From positions 1 to 64,000 of the forward strand of contig NW_027526680.1 of assembly GCF_052857255.1 (NCBI RefSeq): a stretch of 64,000 nt of DNA, read 5' to 3'. The notes below the pieces were generated by a model, which made no database searches, had not been told where the DNA came from, and was given only the letters and a program-made list of their open reading frames with translations. The position numbers were made by a program, and so were the translations under genes. Below, piece after piece: positions 10,249 to 23,000 of this stretch; within the stretch, counting starts at the first letter, position 1; each line of letters starts with the position of its first letter. The DNA is from Amblyomma americanum. Taxonomy: Eukaryota > Arthropoda > Arachnida > Ixodida > Ixodidae.

Positions 10249-12750
10249 GATTCACGAGCATCGATTTTACAAATCGTCGAAGAGTAGACAAGAAAAAGCT
10301 GTAAACTTTTTCTCTCAGAACTGCGCGAAAACTTGTATTCCGGCTCAAATCAACGGGATACATCGTTTTAGATCGAAACTATCAAGATTCACGAGCATCG
10401 ATTTTACAAGTCGTCGAAGAGTAGACGAGAGAAAGGTGTAAACTTTTTCTCTCAGAACTGCGCGAAAACTTGTATTCCGGCTCAAAACAACGGGATACAT
10501 CGTTTTAGATCGAAACAATCAAGATTCACGAGCATCGATTTTACAAATCGTCGAAGAGTAGACAAGAAAAAGCTGTAAACTTTTTCTCTCAGAACTGCGC
10601 GAAAACTTGTATTCCGGCTCAAATCAACGGGATACATCGTTTTAGATCGACACTATCAAGATTCACGAGCATCGATTTTACAAGTCGTCGAAGAGTAGAC
10701 GAGAGAAAGGTGTAAACTTTTTCTCTCAGAACTGCGCGAAAACTCGTCTTCCGGCTCAAAACAACGGGATACATTGTTTTAGAGCGAAACTATCAAGATT
10801 CACGAGCATCGATTTTACAAGTCGTCGAAGAGTAGACGAGAGAAAGGTGTAAACTTTTTCTCTCAGAACTTCGCGAAAACTTGTATTCCGGCTCAAATCA
10901 ACGGGATACATCGTTTTAGATCGACACTATCAAGATTCACGAGCATCGATTTTACAAATCGTCGAAGAGTAGACAAGAAAAAGCTGTAAACTTTTTCTCT
11001 CAGAACTGCGCGAAAACTTGTATTCCGGCTCAAATCAACGGGATACATCGTTTTAGATCGACACTATTAAGATTCACGAGCATCGATTTTACAAGTCGTC
11101 GAAGAGTAGACGAGAGAAAGGTGTAAACTTTTTCTCTCAGAACTGCGCGAAAACTCGTCTTCCGGCTCAAAACAACGGGATACATTGTTTTAGAGCGAAA
11201 CCATCAAGATTCACGAGCATCGATTTTACAAGTCGTCGAAGAGTAGACGAGAGAAAGGTGTAAACTTTTTCTCTCAGAACTTCGCGAAAACTTGCATTCC
11301 GGCTCAAATCAACGGGATACATCGTTTTAGATCGACACTATCAAGATTCACGAGCATCGATTTTACAAATCGTCGAAGAGTAGACAAGAAAAAGCTGTAA
11401 ACTTTTTCTCTCAGAACTGCGCGAAAACTTGTATTCCGGCTCAAATCAACGGGATACATCGTTTTAGATCGAAACTATCAAGATTCACGAGCATCGATTT
11501 TACAAGTCGTCGAAGAGTAGACGAGAGAAAGGTGTAAACTTTTTCTCTCAGAACTGCGCGAAAACTTGTATTCCGGCTCAAAACAACGGGATACATCGTT
11601 TTAGATCGAAACAATCAAGATTCACGAGCATCGATTTTACAAATCGTCGAAGAGTAGACAAGAAAAAGCTGTAAACTTTTTCTCTCAGAACTGCGCGAAA
11701 ACTTGTATTCCGGCTCAAATCAACGGGATACATCGTTTTAGATCGACACTATCAAGATTCACGAGCATCGATTTTACAAGTCGTCGAAGAGTAGACGAGA
11801 GAAAGGTGTAAACTTTTTCTCTCAGAACTGCGCGAAAACTCGTCTTCCGGCTCAAAACAACGGTATACATTGTTTTAGAGCGAAACTATCAAGATTCACG
11901 AGCATCGATTTTACAAGTCGTCGAAGAGTAGACGAGAGAAAGGTGTAAACTTTTTCTCTCAGAACTTCGCGAAAACTTGTATTCCGGCTCAAATCAACGG
12001 GATACATCGTTTTAGATCGACACTATCAAGATTCACGAGCATCGATTTTACAAATCGTCGAAGAGTAGACAAGAAAAAGCTGTAAACTTTTTCTCTCAGA
12101 ACTGCGCGAAAACTTGTATTCCGGCTCAAATCAACGGGATACATCGTTTTAGATCGACACTATCAAGATTCACGAGCATCGATTTTACAAGTCGTCGAAG
12201 AGTAGACGAGAGAAAGGTGTAAACTTTTTCTCTCAGAACTGCGCGAAAACTTGTATTCCGGCTCAAATCAACGGGATACATCGTTTTAGATCGACACTAT
12301 CAAGATTCACGAGCATCGATTTTACAAGTCGTCGAAGAGTAGAGGAGAGAAAGGTGTAAACTTTTTCTCTCAGAACTGCGCGAAAACTTGTATTCCGGCT
12401 CAAAACAACGGGATACATCGTTTTAGATCGAAACTATCAAGATTCACGAGCATCGATTTTACAAGTCGTCGAAGAGTAGACGAGAGAAAGGTGTAATCTT
12501 TTTCTCTCAGAACTGCGCGAAAACTTGTATTCCGGCTCAAAACAACGGGATACATCGTTTTAGATCGAAACAATCAAGATTCACGAGCATCGATTTTACA
12601 AATCGTCGAAGAGTAGACAAGAAAAAGCTGTAAACTTTTTCTCTCAGAACTGCGCGAAAACTTGTATTCCGGCTCAAATCAACGGGATACATCGTTTTAG
12701 ATCGACACTATCAAGATTCACGAGCATCGATTTTACAAGTCGTCGAAGAG
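10249..12750. repeat. 23-unit tandem duplication, second (partial) unit
   Basis: Continues the 3151-bp periodicity from 7098-10248. The match holds to about 12750 and then breaks: 9602 reads GAGGAGAG where 12753 reads GACGAGAG. The last part of the first unit (9601-10248) holds an additional local 3-unit duplication that this unit lacks. This second unit, not the first, aligns with the second A-B block at offset 14236. Confidence 0.85.
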
Positions 12751-12807
12751 TAGACGAGAGAAAGGTGTAAACTTTTTCTCTCAGAACTGCGCGAAAACTT
12801 GTATTCC

Positions 12808-15800
12808 GGCTCAAAACAACGGGATACATTGTTTTAGAGCGAAACTATCAAGATTCACGAGCATCGATTTTACAAGTCGTCGACGAGTAGATGAGAGAAA
12901 GGTGTAAACTTTTTCTCTCAGAACTGCGCGAAAACTTGTATTCCGGCTCAAAACAACGGGATACATCGTTTTAGATCGAAACTACCAAGATTCACGAGCA
13001 TCGAGTTTACAAGTCGTCGCAGAGTAGACGAGAGAAAGGTGTAAATGTTTCTCTCAGAACTGCGCGAAAACTTGTATTCCGGCTCAAAACAACGGAATAC
13101 ATTGTTTTAGATCGAAACTAGCAAGATTAACGAGCATCGATTTTACAAGTCGTCGAAGAGTAGACGAGAGAAAGGTGTAAACTTTTTCTCTCAGAACTGC
13201 GCGAAAACTTGTATTCCGGCTCAAAACAACGGGATACATCGTTTTAGATCGAAACTATCAAGATTCACGAGCATCGATTTTACAAGTGGTCGAAGAGTAG
13301 ACGCGAGAAAGGTGTAAACGTTTTCACTCAGAACTGCGCGAAAAATTGTATTCCGGCTCAAAACAACGGGATACATCGTTTTAGATCGAAAGTAGCAAAA
13401 TTCACGAGCATCGATTTAACAAGTCGTCGAAGAGTAGACGAGAGAATGGTGTAAACGTTTTCTCTCAAAACTGCGCGAAAACTTGTATTCCGGCTCAAAA
13501 CAACGGAATACCTCGTTTTAGAGCGATACTATCAAGATTCACGAGCATCGATTCTACAAGTCGTCGAAGAGTAGACGAGAGAAAGGTGTAAACTTTTTCT
13601 CTCAGAACTGTGCGAAAACTTGTATTCCAGCTCAAAACAACGGGATACATCGTTTTAGATCGAAACTAGCAAAATTCACAAGCATCAATTTTACAAGTCG
13701 TCGAAGAGTAGACGAGAGAAAGGTGTAAACTTTTTCTCTCAGAACTGCGCGAAAACTTGTATTCCGGCTCAAAACAACGGGATACATCGTTTTAGAGTGA
13801 TACTATCAAGATTCACGAGCATCGATTCTACAAGTCGTCGAAGAGTAGACGAGAAAAAGGTGTAAACTTTTTCTCTCAGAACTGCGCGAAAACTTTTATT
13901 CCGGCTCAAAACAACGGGATACATCGTTTTAGATCGAAACTAGCAAGATTCACGAGCATCGATTTTACAAGTCGTCGAAGAGTAGACGAGAGAAAGGGGT
14001 AAACGTTTTCTCTCAGAACTGCGCGAAAACTCGTATTCCGTCTCAAAACAACGGGATACATTGTTTTAGAACGAAACTATCAAGATTCACGAGCATCAAT
14101 TTTACAAGTCGTCGAAGAGTAGACGAGAGAAAGGTGTAAACTTTTTCTCTCAGAACTGCGCGAAAACTTGTATTCCGGCTCAAAACAACGGGATACATCG
14201 TTTTAGATCGAAACTAGCAAGATTCACGAGCATCGATTTTACAAGTCGTCGCAGAGTAGACGAGAGAAAGGTGTAAATTTTTCTCTCAGAACTGCGCGAA
14301 AACTTGTATTCCGGCTCAAAACAACGGAATACATCGTTTTAGATCTAAACTATCAAGATTCACGAGCATCGATTTTACAAGTCGTCGAAGAGTAGACGAT
14401 AGAAAGGTGTAAACTTTTTCTCTCAAAACTGCGCAAAAACTTGTATTCCGGCTCAAAACATTGGGATACATCGTTTTAGATCGAAACTAGCAAGATTCAC
14501 GAGCATCGATTTTACAAGTCGTCGAAGAGTTGACGAGAGAAAGGTGTAAACTTTTTCTCTCAGAACTGCGCGAAAACTTGTATTCCGGCTCAAAACAACG
14601 GGATACATCGTTTTAGATCGAAACAATGAAGATTTACGAGCATCGATTTTACAAGTCGTCGCAGAGTAGACGAGAGAAAGGTGTAAATTTTTCTCTCAGA
14701 ACTGCGCGAAAACTTGTATTCCGGCTCAAAACAACGGAATACATCGTTTTAGATCTAAACTATCAAGATTCACGAGCATCGATTTTACAAGTCGTCGAAG
14801 AGTAGACGATAGAAAGGTGTAAACTTTTTCTCTCAAAACTGCGCAAAAACTTGTATTCCGGCTCAAAACATTGGGATACATCGTTTTAGATCGAAACTAG
14901 CAAGATTCACGAGCATCGATTTTACAAGTCGTCGAAGAGTTGACGAGAGAAAGGTGTAAACTTTTTCTCTCAGAACTGCGCGAAAACTTGTATTGCGGCT
15001 CAAAACAACGGGATACATCGTTTTAGATCAAGACAAGCAAAATTCACGAGCATCGATTTTACAAGTCGTCGAAGAGTAGACGAAAGAAAGGTGTAAACTT
15101 TTTCTCTCAGAACTGCGCGAAAACTTGTATTCCGGCTCAAAACAACGGGATACATCGTTTTAGATCGACACTATCAAGATTCACGAGCATCGATTTTACA
15201 AGTCGTCGAAGAGTTGACGAGAGAAAGGTGTAAACTTTTTCTCTCAGAACTGCGCGAAAACTTGTATTCCGGCTCAAAACAACGGGATACATCATTTTAG
15301 ATCGAAACAATGAAGATTAACGAGCATCGATTTTACAAGTCGTCGAAGAGTAGACGAGAGAAAGGGGTAAACGTTTTCTCTCAGAACTGCGCGAAAACTC
15401 GTATTCCGTCTCAAAACAACGAGATACATTGTTTTAGAACGAAACTATCAAGATTCACGAGCATCAATTTTACAAGTCGTCGAAGAGTAGACGAGAGAAA
15501 GGTGTAAACTTTTTCTCTCAGAACTGCGCGAAAACTTGTATTCCGGCTCAAAACAACGGGATACATCGTTTTAGATCGAAACTAGCAAGATTCACGAGCA
15601 TCGATTTTACAAGTCGTCGCAGAGTAGACGAGAGAAAGGTGTAAATTTTTCTCTCAGAACTGCGCGAAAACTTGTATTCCGGCTCAAAACAACGGAATAC
15701 ATCGTTTTAGATCTAAACTATCAAGATTCACGAGCATCGATTTTACAAGTCGTCGAAGAGTAGACGATAGAAAGGTGTAAACTTTTTCTCTCAAAACTGC

Positions 15801-17048
15801 GCAAAAACTTGTATTCCGGCTCAAAATAACGGGATACATTGTTTTAGAACGAAACTATCAAGATTCACGAGCATCGATTTTACAAGTCGTTGAAGAGTAG
15901 ACGAGAGAAAGGTGTAAACTTTTTCTCTCAGAACTGCGCGAAAACTTGTATTCCGGCTCAAAACAACGGGATATATCGTTATAGATCGAAACTAGCAAGA
16001 TTCACGAGCATCGATTTTACAGGTCGTCGCAGAGTAGACGAGAGAAAGGTGTAAATTTTTCTCTCAGAACTGCGGGAAAACTTGTATTCCGGCTCAAAAC
16101 AACGGAATACATCGTTTTAGATCGAAACTAGCAAGATTCACGAGCATCCATTTTACAAGTCGTCGAAGAGTAGACGAGAAAAAGGTGTAAACTTTTTCTC
16201 TCAGAACTGCGCGAAAACTAGTATTCCGGCTCAAAACAACGGGATACATCGTTTTAGATCGAAACTAGCACGATTAACGAGCATCGATTTTACAAGTCGT
16301 CGAAGAGTAGACGAGAGAAAGGGGTAAACCTTTTTTCTCAGAACTGCGCGAAAACTCGTATTCCGTCTGAAAACAACGGGATACATTGTTTTAGAACGAA
16401 ACTATCAAGATTCACGAGCATCAATTTTACAAGTCGTCGAAGAGTAGACGAGAGAAAGGTGTAAACTTTTTCTCTCATAACTGCGCGAAAACTTGTATTC
16501 CGGCTCAAAACAACGGGATACATCGTTTTATATCGAAACTAGCAAGATTCACGAGCATCGATTTTACAACTCGTCGCAGAGTAGACGAGAGAAAGGTGTG
16601 AATTTTTCTCTCAGAACTGCGCGAAAACTTGTATTCCGGCTCAAAACAACGGAATACATCGTTTTAGATCTAAACTATCAAGATTCACCAGCATCGATTT
16701 TACAAGTCGTCGAAGAGTAGACGATAGAAAGGTGTAAACTTTTTCTCTCAAAACTGCGCGAAAACTAGTATTCCGGCTCAAAACAACGGGATACATCGTT
16801 TTAGATCTAAACTATCAAGATTCACGAGCATCGATTTTACAAGTCGTCGAAGAGTAGACGATAGAAAGGTGTAAACTTTTTCTCTCAAAACTGCGCAAAA
16901 ACTTGTATTCCGGCTCAAAACAATGGGATACATCGTTTTAGATCGAAACTAGCAAGATTCACGAGCATCGATTTTACAAGTCGTCGAAGAGTAGACGAGA
17001 GAAAGGTGTAATCTTTTTCTCTCAGAACTGCGCGAAAACTTGTATTCC
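12808..17048. repeat. Satellite domain B, first copy
   Basis: About 31 units that are more varied than domain A. Recurrent markers are GAAACTAGCAAG, GTCGCAGAG with a shortened AAATTTTTCTC, GATCTAAACTATC with GACGATAG, GGGGTAAACG with ACTCGTATTCCGTCTC, ATCAAGACAAGC with GACGAAAG, and GAGCGATACTATC with GATTCTAC. The type B purine block is absent. The first unit is itself odd, with GTCGACGAGTAGATGAG near 12880. Ordered runs resembling the 8-unit repeat seen after 36 kb are present but scrambled. There are no genes. Confidence 0.88.
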
Positions 17049-20000
17049 GGCTCAAAACAACGGGATACATCGTTTTAGATCGACACTATCAAGATTCACG
17101 AGCATCGATTTTACAAGTCGTCGAAGAGTAGTCGAGAGAAAGGTGTAAACTTTTTCTCTCAGAACTGCGCGAAAACTTGTATTCCGGCTCAAAACAACGG
17201 GATACATCGTTTTAGATCGAAACAATCAAGATTCACGAGCATCGATTTTACAAATCGTCGAAGAGTAGACAAGAAAAAGCTGTAAACTTTTTCTCTCAGA
17301 ACTGCGCGAAAACTTGTATTCCGGCTCAAAACAACGGGATATATCGTTTTAGATCGACACTATCAAGATTCACGAGCATCGATTTTACAAGTCGTCGAAG
17401 AGTAGACGAGAGAAAGCTGTAAACTTTTTCTCTCAGAACTGCGCGAAAACTTGTATTCCGGCTCAAAACAACGGGATACATCGTTTTAGATTGAAACAAT
17501 CAAGATTCACGAGCATCGATTACAAATCGTCGAAGAGTAGACAAGAAAAAGCTGTAAACTTTTTCTCTCAAAACTGCGCGAAAACTTGTATTCCGGCTCA
17601 AAACAACGGGATACATCGTTTTAGATCGAAACAATCAAGATTCACGAGCATCGATTTTACAAGTCGTCGAAGAGTAGACGAGAGAAAGGTGTAAACTTTT
17701 TCTCTCAGAACTGCGCGAAAACTTGTATTCCGGCTCAAAACAACGGGATACATCGTTTTAGATCGACACTATCAAGATTCACGAGCATCGATTTTACAAG
17801 TCGTCGAAGAGTAGACGAGAGAAAGGTGTAATCTTTTTCTCTCAGAACTGCGCGAAAACTTGTATTCCGGCTCAAAACAACGGGATACATCGTTTTAGAT
17901 CGACACTATCAAGATTCACGAGCATCGATTTTACAAGTCGTCGAAGAGTAGACGAGAGAAAGGTGTAAACTTTTTCTCTCAGAACTGCGCGAAAACTTGT
18001 ATTCCGGCTCAAAACAACGGGATACATCGTTTTAGATCGACACTATCAAGATTCACGAGCATCGATTTTACAAGTCGTCGAAGAGTAGACGAGAGAAAGG
18101 TGTAAACTTTTTCTCTCAGAACTGCGCGAAAACTTGTATTCCGGCTCAAAACAACGGGATACATCGTTTTAGATCGACACTATCAAGATTCACGAGCATC
18201 GATTTTACAAGTCGTCGAAGAGTAGACGAGAGAAAGGTGTAAACTTTTTCTCTCAGAACTGCGCGAAAACTTGTATTCCGGCTCAAAACAACGGGATACA
18301 TCGTTTTAGATCGACACTATCAAGATTCACGAGCATCGATTTTACAAATCGTCGAAGAGTCGACAAGAAAAAGCTGTAAACTTTTTCTCTCAGAACTGCG
18401 CGAAAACTTGTATTCCGGCTCAAAACAACGGGATACATCGTTTTAGATCGACACTATCAAGATTCACGAGCATAGATTTTACAAGTCGTCGAAGAGTAGA
18501 CGAGAGAAAGGTGTAAACTTTTTCTCTCAAAACTGCGCGAAAACTTGTATTCCGGCTCAAAACAACGGGATACATCGTTTTAGATCGACACTATCAAGAT
18601 TCACGAGCATCGATTTTACAAGTCGTCGAAGAGTAGACGAGAGAAAGGTGTAAACTTTTTCTCTCAGAACTGCGCGAAAACTTGTATTCCGGCTCAAAAC
18701 AACGGGATACATCGTTTTAGATTGAAACAATCAAGATTCACGAGCATCGATTACAAATCGTCGAAGAGTAGACAAGAAAAAGCTGTAAACTTTTTCTCTC
18801 AGAACTGCGCGAAAACTTGTATTCCGGCTCAAAACAACGGGATACATCGTTTTAGATCGAAACAATCAAGATTCACGAGCATCGATTTTACAAGTCGTCG
18901 AAGAGTAGACGAGAGAAAGGTGTAAACTTTTTCTCTCAGAACTGCGCGAAAACTTGTATTCCGGCTCAAAACAACGGGATACATCGTTTTAGATCGACGC
19001 TATCAAGATTCACGAGCATCGATTTTACAAGTCGTCGAAGAGTAGACGAGAGAAAGGTGTAAACTTTTTCTCTCAGAACTGCGCGAAAACTTGTATTCCG
19101 GCTCAAAACAACGGGATACATCGTTTTAGATCGAAACAATCAAGATTCACGAGCATCGATTTTACAAATCGTCGAAGAGTAGACAAGAAAAAGCTGAAAA
19201 CTTTTTCTCTCAGAACTGCGCGAAAACTTGTATTCCGGCTCAAATCAACGGGATACATCGTTTTAGATCGAAACAATCAAGATTCACGAGCATCGATTTT
19301 ACAAATCGTCGAAGAGTAGACAAGAAAAAGCTGTAAACTTTTTCTCTCAGAACTGCGCGAAAACTTGTATTCCGGCTCAAAACAACGGGATACATCGTTT
19401 TAGATCGACACTATCAAGATTCACGAGCATCGATTTTACAAGTCGTCGAAGAGTAGACGAGAGAAAGGTGTAAACTTTTTCTCTCAGAACTGCGCGAAAA
19501 CTTGTATTCCGGCTCAAAACAACGGGATACATCGTTTTAGATCGACACTATCAAGATTCACGAGCATCGATTTTACAAGTCGTCGAAGAGTAGACGAGAG
19601 AAAGGTGTAAACTTTTTCTCTCAGAACTGCGCGAAAACTTGTATTCCGGCTCAAAACAACGGGATACATCTTTTTAGATCGACACTATCAAGATTCACGA
19701 GCATCGATTTTACAAGTCGTCGAAGAGTAGACGAGAGAAAGCTGTAAACTTTTTCTCTCAGAACTGCGCGAAAACTTGTATTCCGGCTCAAAACAACGGG
19801 ATACATCGTTTTAGATCGACACTATCAAGATTCACGAGCATAGATTTTACAAGTCGTCGAAGAGTAGACGAGAGAAAGGTGTAAACTTTTTCTCTCAGAA
19901 CTGCGCGAAAACTTGTATTCCGGCTCAAAACAACGGGATACATCGTTTTAGATCGACACTATCAAGATTCACGAGCATCGATTTTACAAGTCGTCGAAGA

Positions 20001-23000
20001 GTAGACGAGAGAAAGGTGTAAACTTTTTCTCTCAGAACTGCGCGAAAACTTGTATTCCGGCTCAAAACAACGGGATACATCGTTTAAAATCGAAACAATC
20101 AAGATTCACGAGCATCGAGTTTACAAATCGTCGAAGAGTAGACAAGAAAAAGCTGTAAACTTTTTCTCTCAGAACTGCGCGAAAACTTGTATTCCGGCTC
20201 AAAACAACGGGATACATCGTTTTAGATCGAAACAATCAAGATTCACGAGCATCGATTTTACAAGTCGTCGAAGAGTAGACGAGAGAAAGGTGTAAACTTT
20301 TTCTCTCAGAACTGCGCGAAAACTTGTATTCCGGCTCAAAACAACGGGATACATCGTTTTAGATCGACACTATCAAGATTCACGAGCATCGATTTTACAA
20401 GTCGTCGAAGAGTAGACGAGAGAAAGGTGTAAACTTTTTCTCTCAGAACTGCGCGAAAACTTGTATTCCGGCTCAAAACAACGGGATACATCGTTTTAGA
20501 TCGAAACAATCAAGATTCACGAGCATCGATTTTACAAATCGTCGAAGAGTAGACAAGAAAAAGCTGAAAACTTTTTCTCTCAGAACTGCGCGAAAACTTG
20601 TATTCCGGCTCAAATCAACGGGATACATCGTTTTAGATCGAAACAATCAAGATTCACGAGCATCGATTTTACAAATCGTCGAAGAGTAGACAAGAAAAAG
20701 CTGTAAACTTTTTCTCTCAGAACTGCGCGAAAACTTGTATTCCGGCTCAAAACAACGGGATACATCGTTTTAGATCGAAACAATCAAGATTCACGAGCAT
20801 CGATTTTACAAGTCGTCGAAGAGTAGACGAGAGAAAGGTGTAAACTTTTTCTCTCAGAACTGCGCGAAAACTTGTATTCCGGCTCAAAACAACGGGATAC
20901 ATCGTTTTAGATCGAAACAATCGATTCACGAGCATCGATTTTACAAATCGTCGAAGAGTAGACAAGAAAAAGCTGTAAACTTTTTCTCTCAGAACTGCGC
21001 GAAAACTTGTATTCCGGCTCAAAACAACGGGATACATCGTTTTAGATCGAAACAATCAAGATTCACGAGCATCGATTATACAAATCGTCGAAGAGTAGAC
21101 AAGAAAAAGCTGAAAACTTTTTCTCTCAGAACTGCGCGAAAACTTGTATTCCGGCTCAAATCAACGGGATACATCGTTTTAGATCGACACTATCAAGATT
21201 CACGAGCATCGATTTTACAAGTCGTCCAAGAGTAGACGAGAGAAAGGTGTAAACTTTTTCTCTCAGAACTGCGCGAAAACTTGTATTCCGGCTCAAATCA
21301 ACGGGATACATCGTTTTAGATCGACACTATCAAGATTCACGAGCATCGATTTTACAAGTCGTCGAAGAGTAGACGAGAGAAAGGTGTAAACTTTTTCTCT
21401 CAGAACTGCGCGAAAACTTGTATTCCGCCTCAAATCAACGGGATACATCGTTTTAGATCGAAACAATCAAGATTCACGAGCATCGATTTTACAAGTCGTC
21501 GAAGAGTAGACGAGAGAAAGGTGTAAACTTTTTCTCTAAGAACTGCGCGAAAACTTGTATTCCGGCTCAAATCAACGGGATACATCGTTTTAGATCGACA
21601 CTATCAAGATTCACGAGCATCGATTTTACAAGTCGTCGAAGAGTAGACGAGAGAAAGGTGTAAACTTTTTCTCTCAGAACTGCGCGAAAACTTGTATTCC
21701 GGCTCAAATCAACGGGATACATCGTTTTAGATCGACACTATCAAGATTCACGAGCATCGATTTTACAAGTCGTCGAAGAGTAGACGAGAGAAAGGTGTAA
21801 ACTTTTTCTCTCAGAACTGCGCGAAAACTTGTATTCTGGCTCAAATCAACGGGATACATCGTTTTAGATCGAAACAATCAAGATTCACGAGCATCGATTT
21901 TACAAATCGTCGAAGAGTAGACAAGAAAAAGCTGAAAACTTTTTCTCTCAGAACTGCGCGAAAACTTGTATTCCGGCTCAAATCAACGGGATACATCGTT
22001 TTAGATCGACACTATCAAGATTCACGAGCATCGATTTTACAAGTCGTCGAAGAGTAGACGAGAGAAAGGTGTAAACTTTTTCTCTCAGAACTGCGCGAAA
22101 ACTTGTATTCCGGCTCAAATCAACGGGATACATCGTTTTAGATCGACACTATCAAGATTCACGAGCATCGATTTTACAAGTCGTCGAAGAGTAGACGAGA
22201 GAAAGGTGTAAACTTTTTCTCTCAGAACTGCGCGAAAACTTGTATTCCGGCTCAAATCAACGGGATACATCGTTTTAGATCGACACTATCAAGATTCACG
22301 AGCATCGATTTTACAAGTCGTCGAAGAGTAGACGAGAGAAAGGTGTAAACTTTTTCTCTCAGAACTGCGCGAAAACTTGTATTCCGGCTCAAAACAACGG
22401 GATACATCGTTTTAGATCGAAACAATCAAGATTCACGAGCATCGATTTTACAAATCGTCGAAGAGTAGACAAGAAAAAGCTGTAAACTTTTTCTCTCAGA
22501 ACTGCGCGAAAACTTGTATTCCGGCTCAAATCAACGGGATACATCGTTTTAGATCGACACTATCAAGATTCACGAGCATCGATTTTACAAGTCGTCGAAG
22601 AGTAGACGAGAGAAAGGTGTAAACTTTTTCTCTCAGAACTGCGCGAAAACTTGTATTCCGGCTCAAATCAACGGGATACATCGTTTTAGATCGACACTAT
22701 CAAGATTCACGAGCATCGATTTTACAAGTCGTCGAAGAGTAGACGAGAGAAAGGTGTAAACTTTTTCTCTCAGAACTGCGCGAAAACTTGTATTCCGGCT
22801 CAAAACAACGGGATACATCGTTTTAGATCGAAACAATCAAGATTCACGAGCATCGATTTTACAAATCGTCGAAGAGTAGACAAGAAAAAGCTGTAAACGT
22901 TTTCTCTCAGAACTTCGCGAAAACTTGTATTCCGGCTCAAATCAACGGGATACATCGTTTTAGATCGAAACAATCAAGATTCACGAGCATCGATTTTACA

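Larger units (their letters stand above)
2098..12807. repeat. Satellite domain A, first copy (A/B unit types)
   Basis: About 78 units of two main types. Type A has GACACTATC, then ACAAGTCGTCG, then GACGAGAGAAAGGTG. Type B has GAAACAATC, then ACAAATCGTCG, then GACAAGAAAAAGCTG. Roughly a quarter to a third of units carry the B right half. From about 3780 onward many units begin GGCTCAAATC instead of GGCTCAAAAC. From 6906 a further type appears, marked by a preceding ACTCGTCTTCC, then CATTGTTTTAGAGCG and AACTTCGCG. There are no genes. The domain ends where the more diverged domain B units begin, at the unit starting 12808. Confidence 0.9.
1..16806. repeat. Large duplicated A-B block, copy 1
   Basis: This block aligns in order with about 17452-31316. 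Offsets from matched rare variants are 17451 at position 50, 17391 at 1606, 17252 at 2419, 17386 at 3841, 17387 at 7911, 14236 from 11062 through 15310, and 14510 at 15891-16493. Most steps equal whole units. Copy 2 has one extra unit near 20.9 kb (with a 3-bp deletion), copy 1 has 23 extra units near 7-10 kb, and copy 2 has two extra units near 30.1-30.3 kb. Outside the error-rich first 2.1 kb I saw only a handful of substitutions, for example 4530, 8144 and near 13826. Homology ends at 16806, where GATCTAAAC meets GATCGAAACTAGCACG. Confidence 0.88.

Noticed and set aside
15965..15985. TATA-like ATATATCGTTATAG variant (also near 30480, 38690, 54974 and 59764)
   Set aside because: It is a point variant of the common ATACATCGTTTTAG shared by descent among one subtype. 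No downstream gene or other promoter element is present.
20747..21055. Longest open frame (102 codons, minus strand) and similar ones at 51676-51969 and 54553-54843
   Set aside because: It is pure satellite. Because 137 is not a multiple of 3, every frame cycles through all three phases of the unit and meets stops within about three units. The open frames appear only where a subtype or indel removes a stop, and they contain repeated unit translations.
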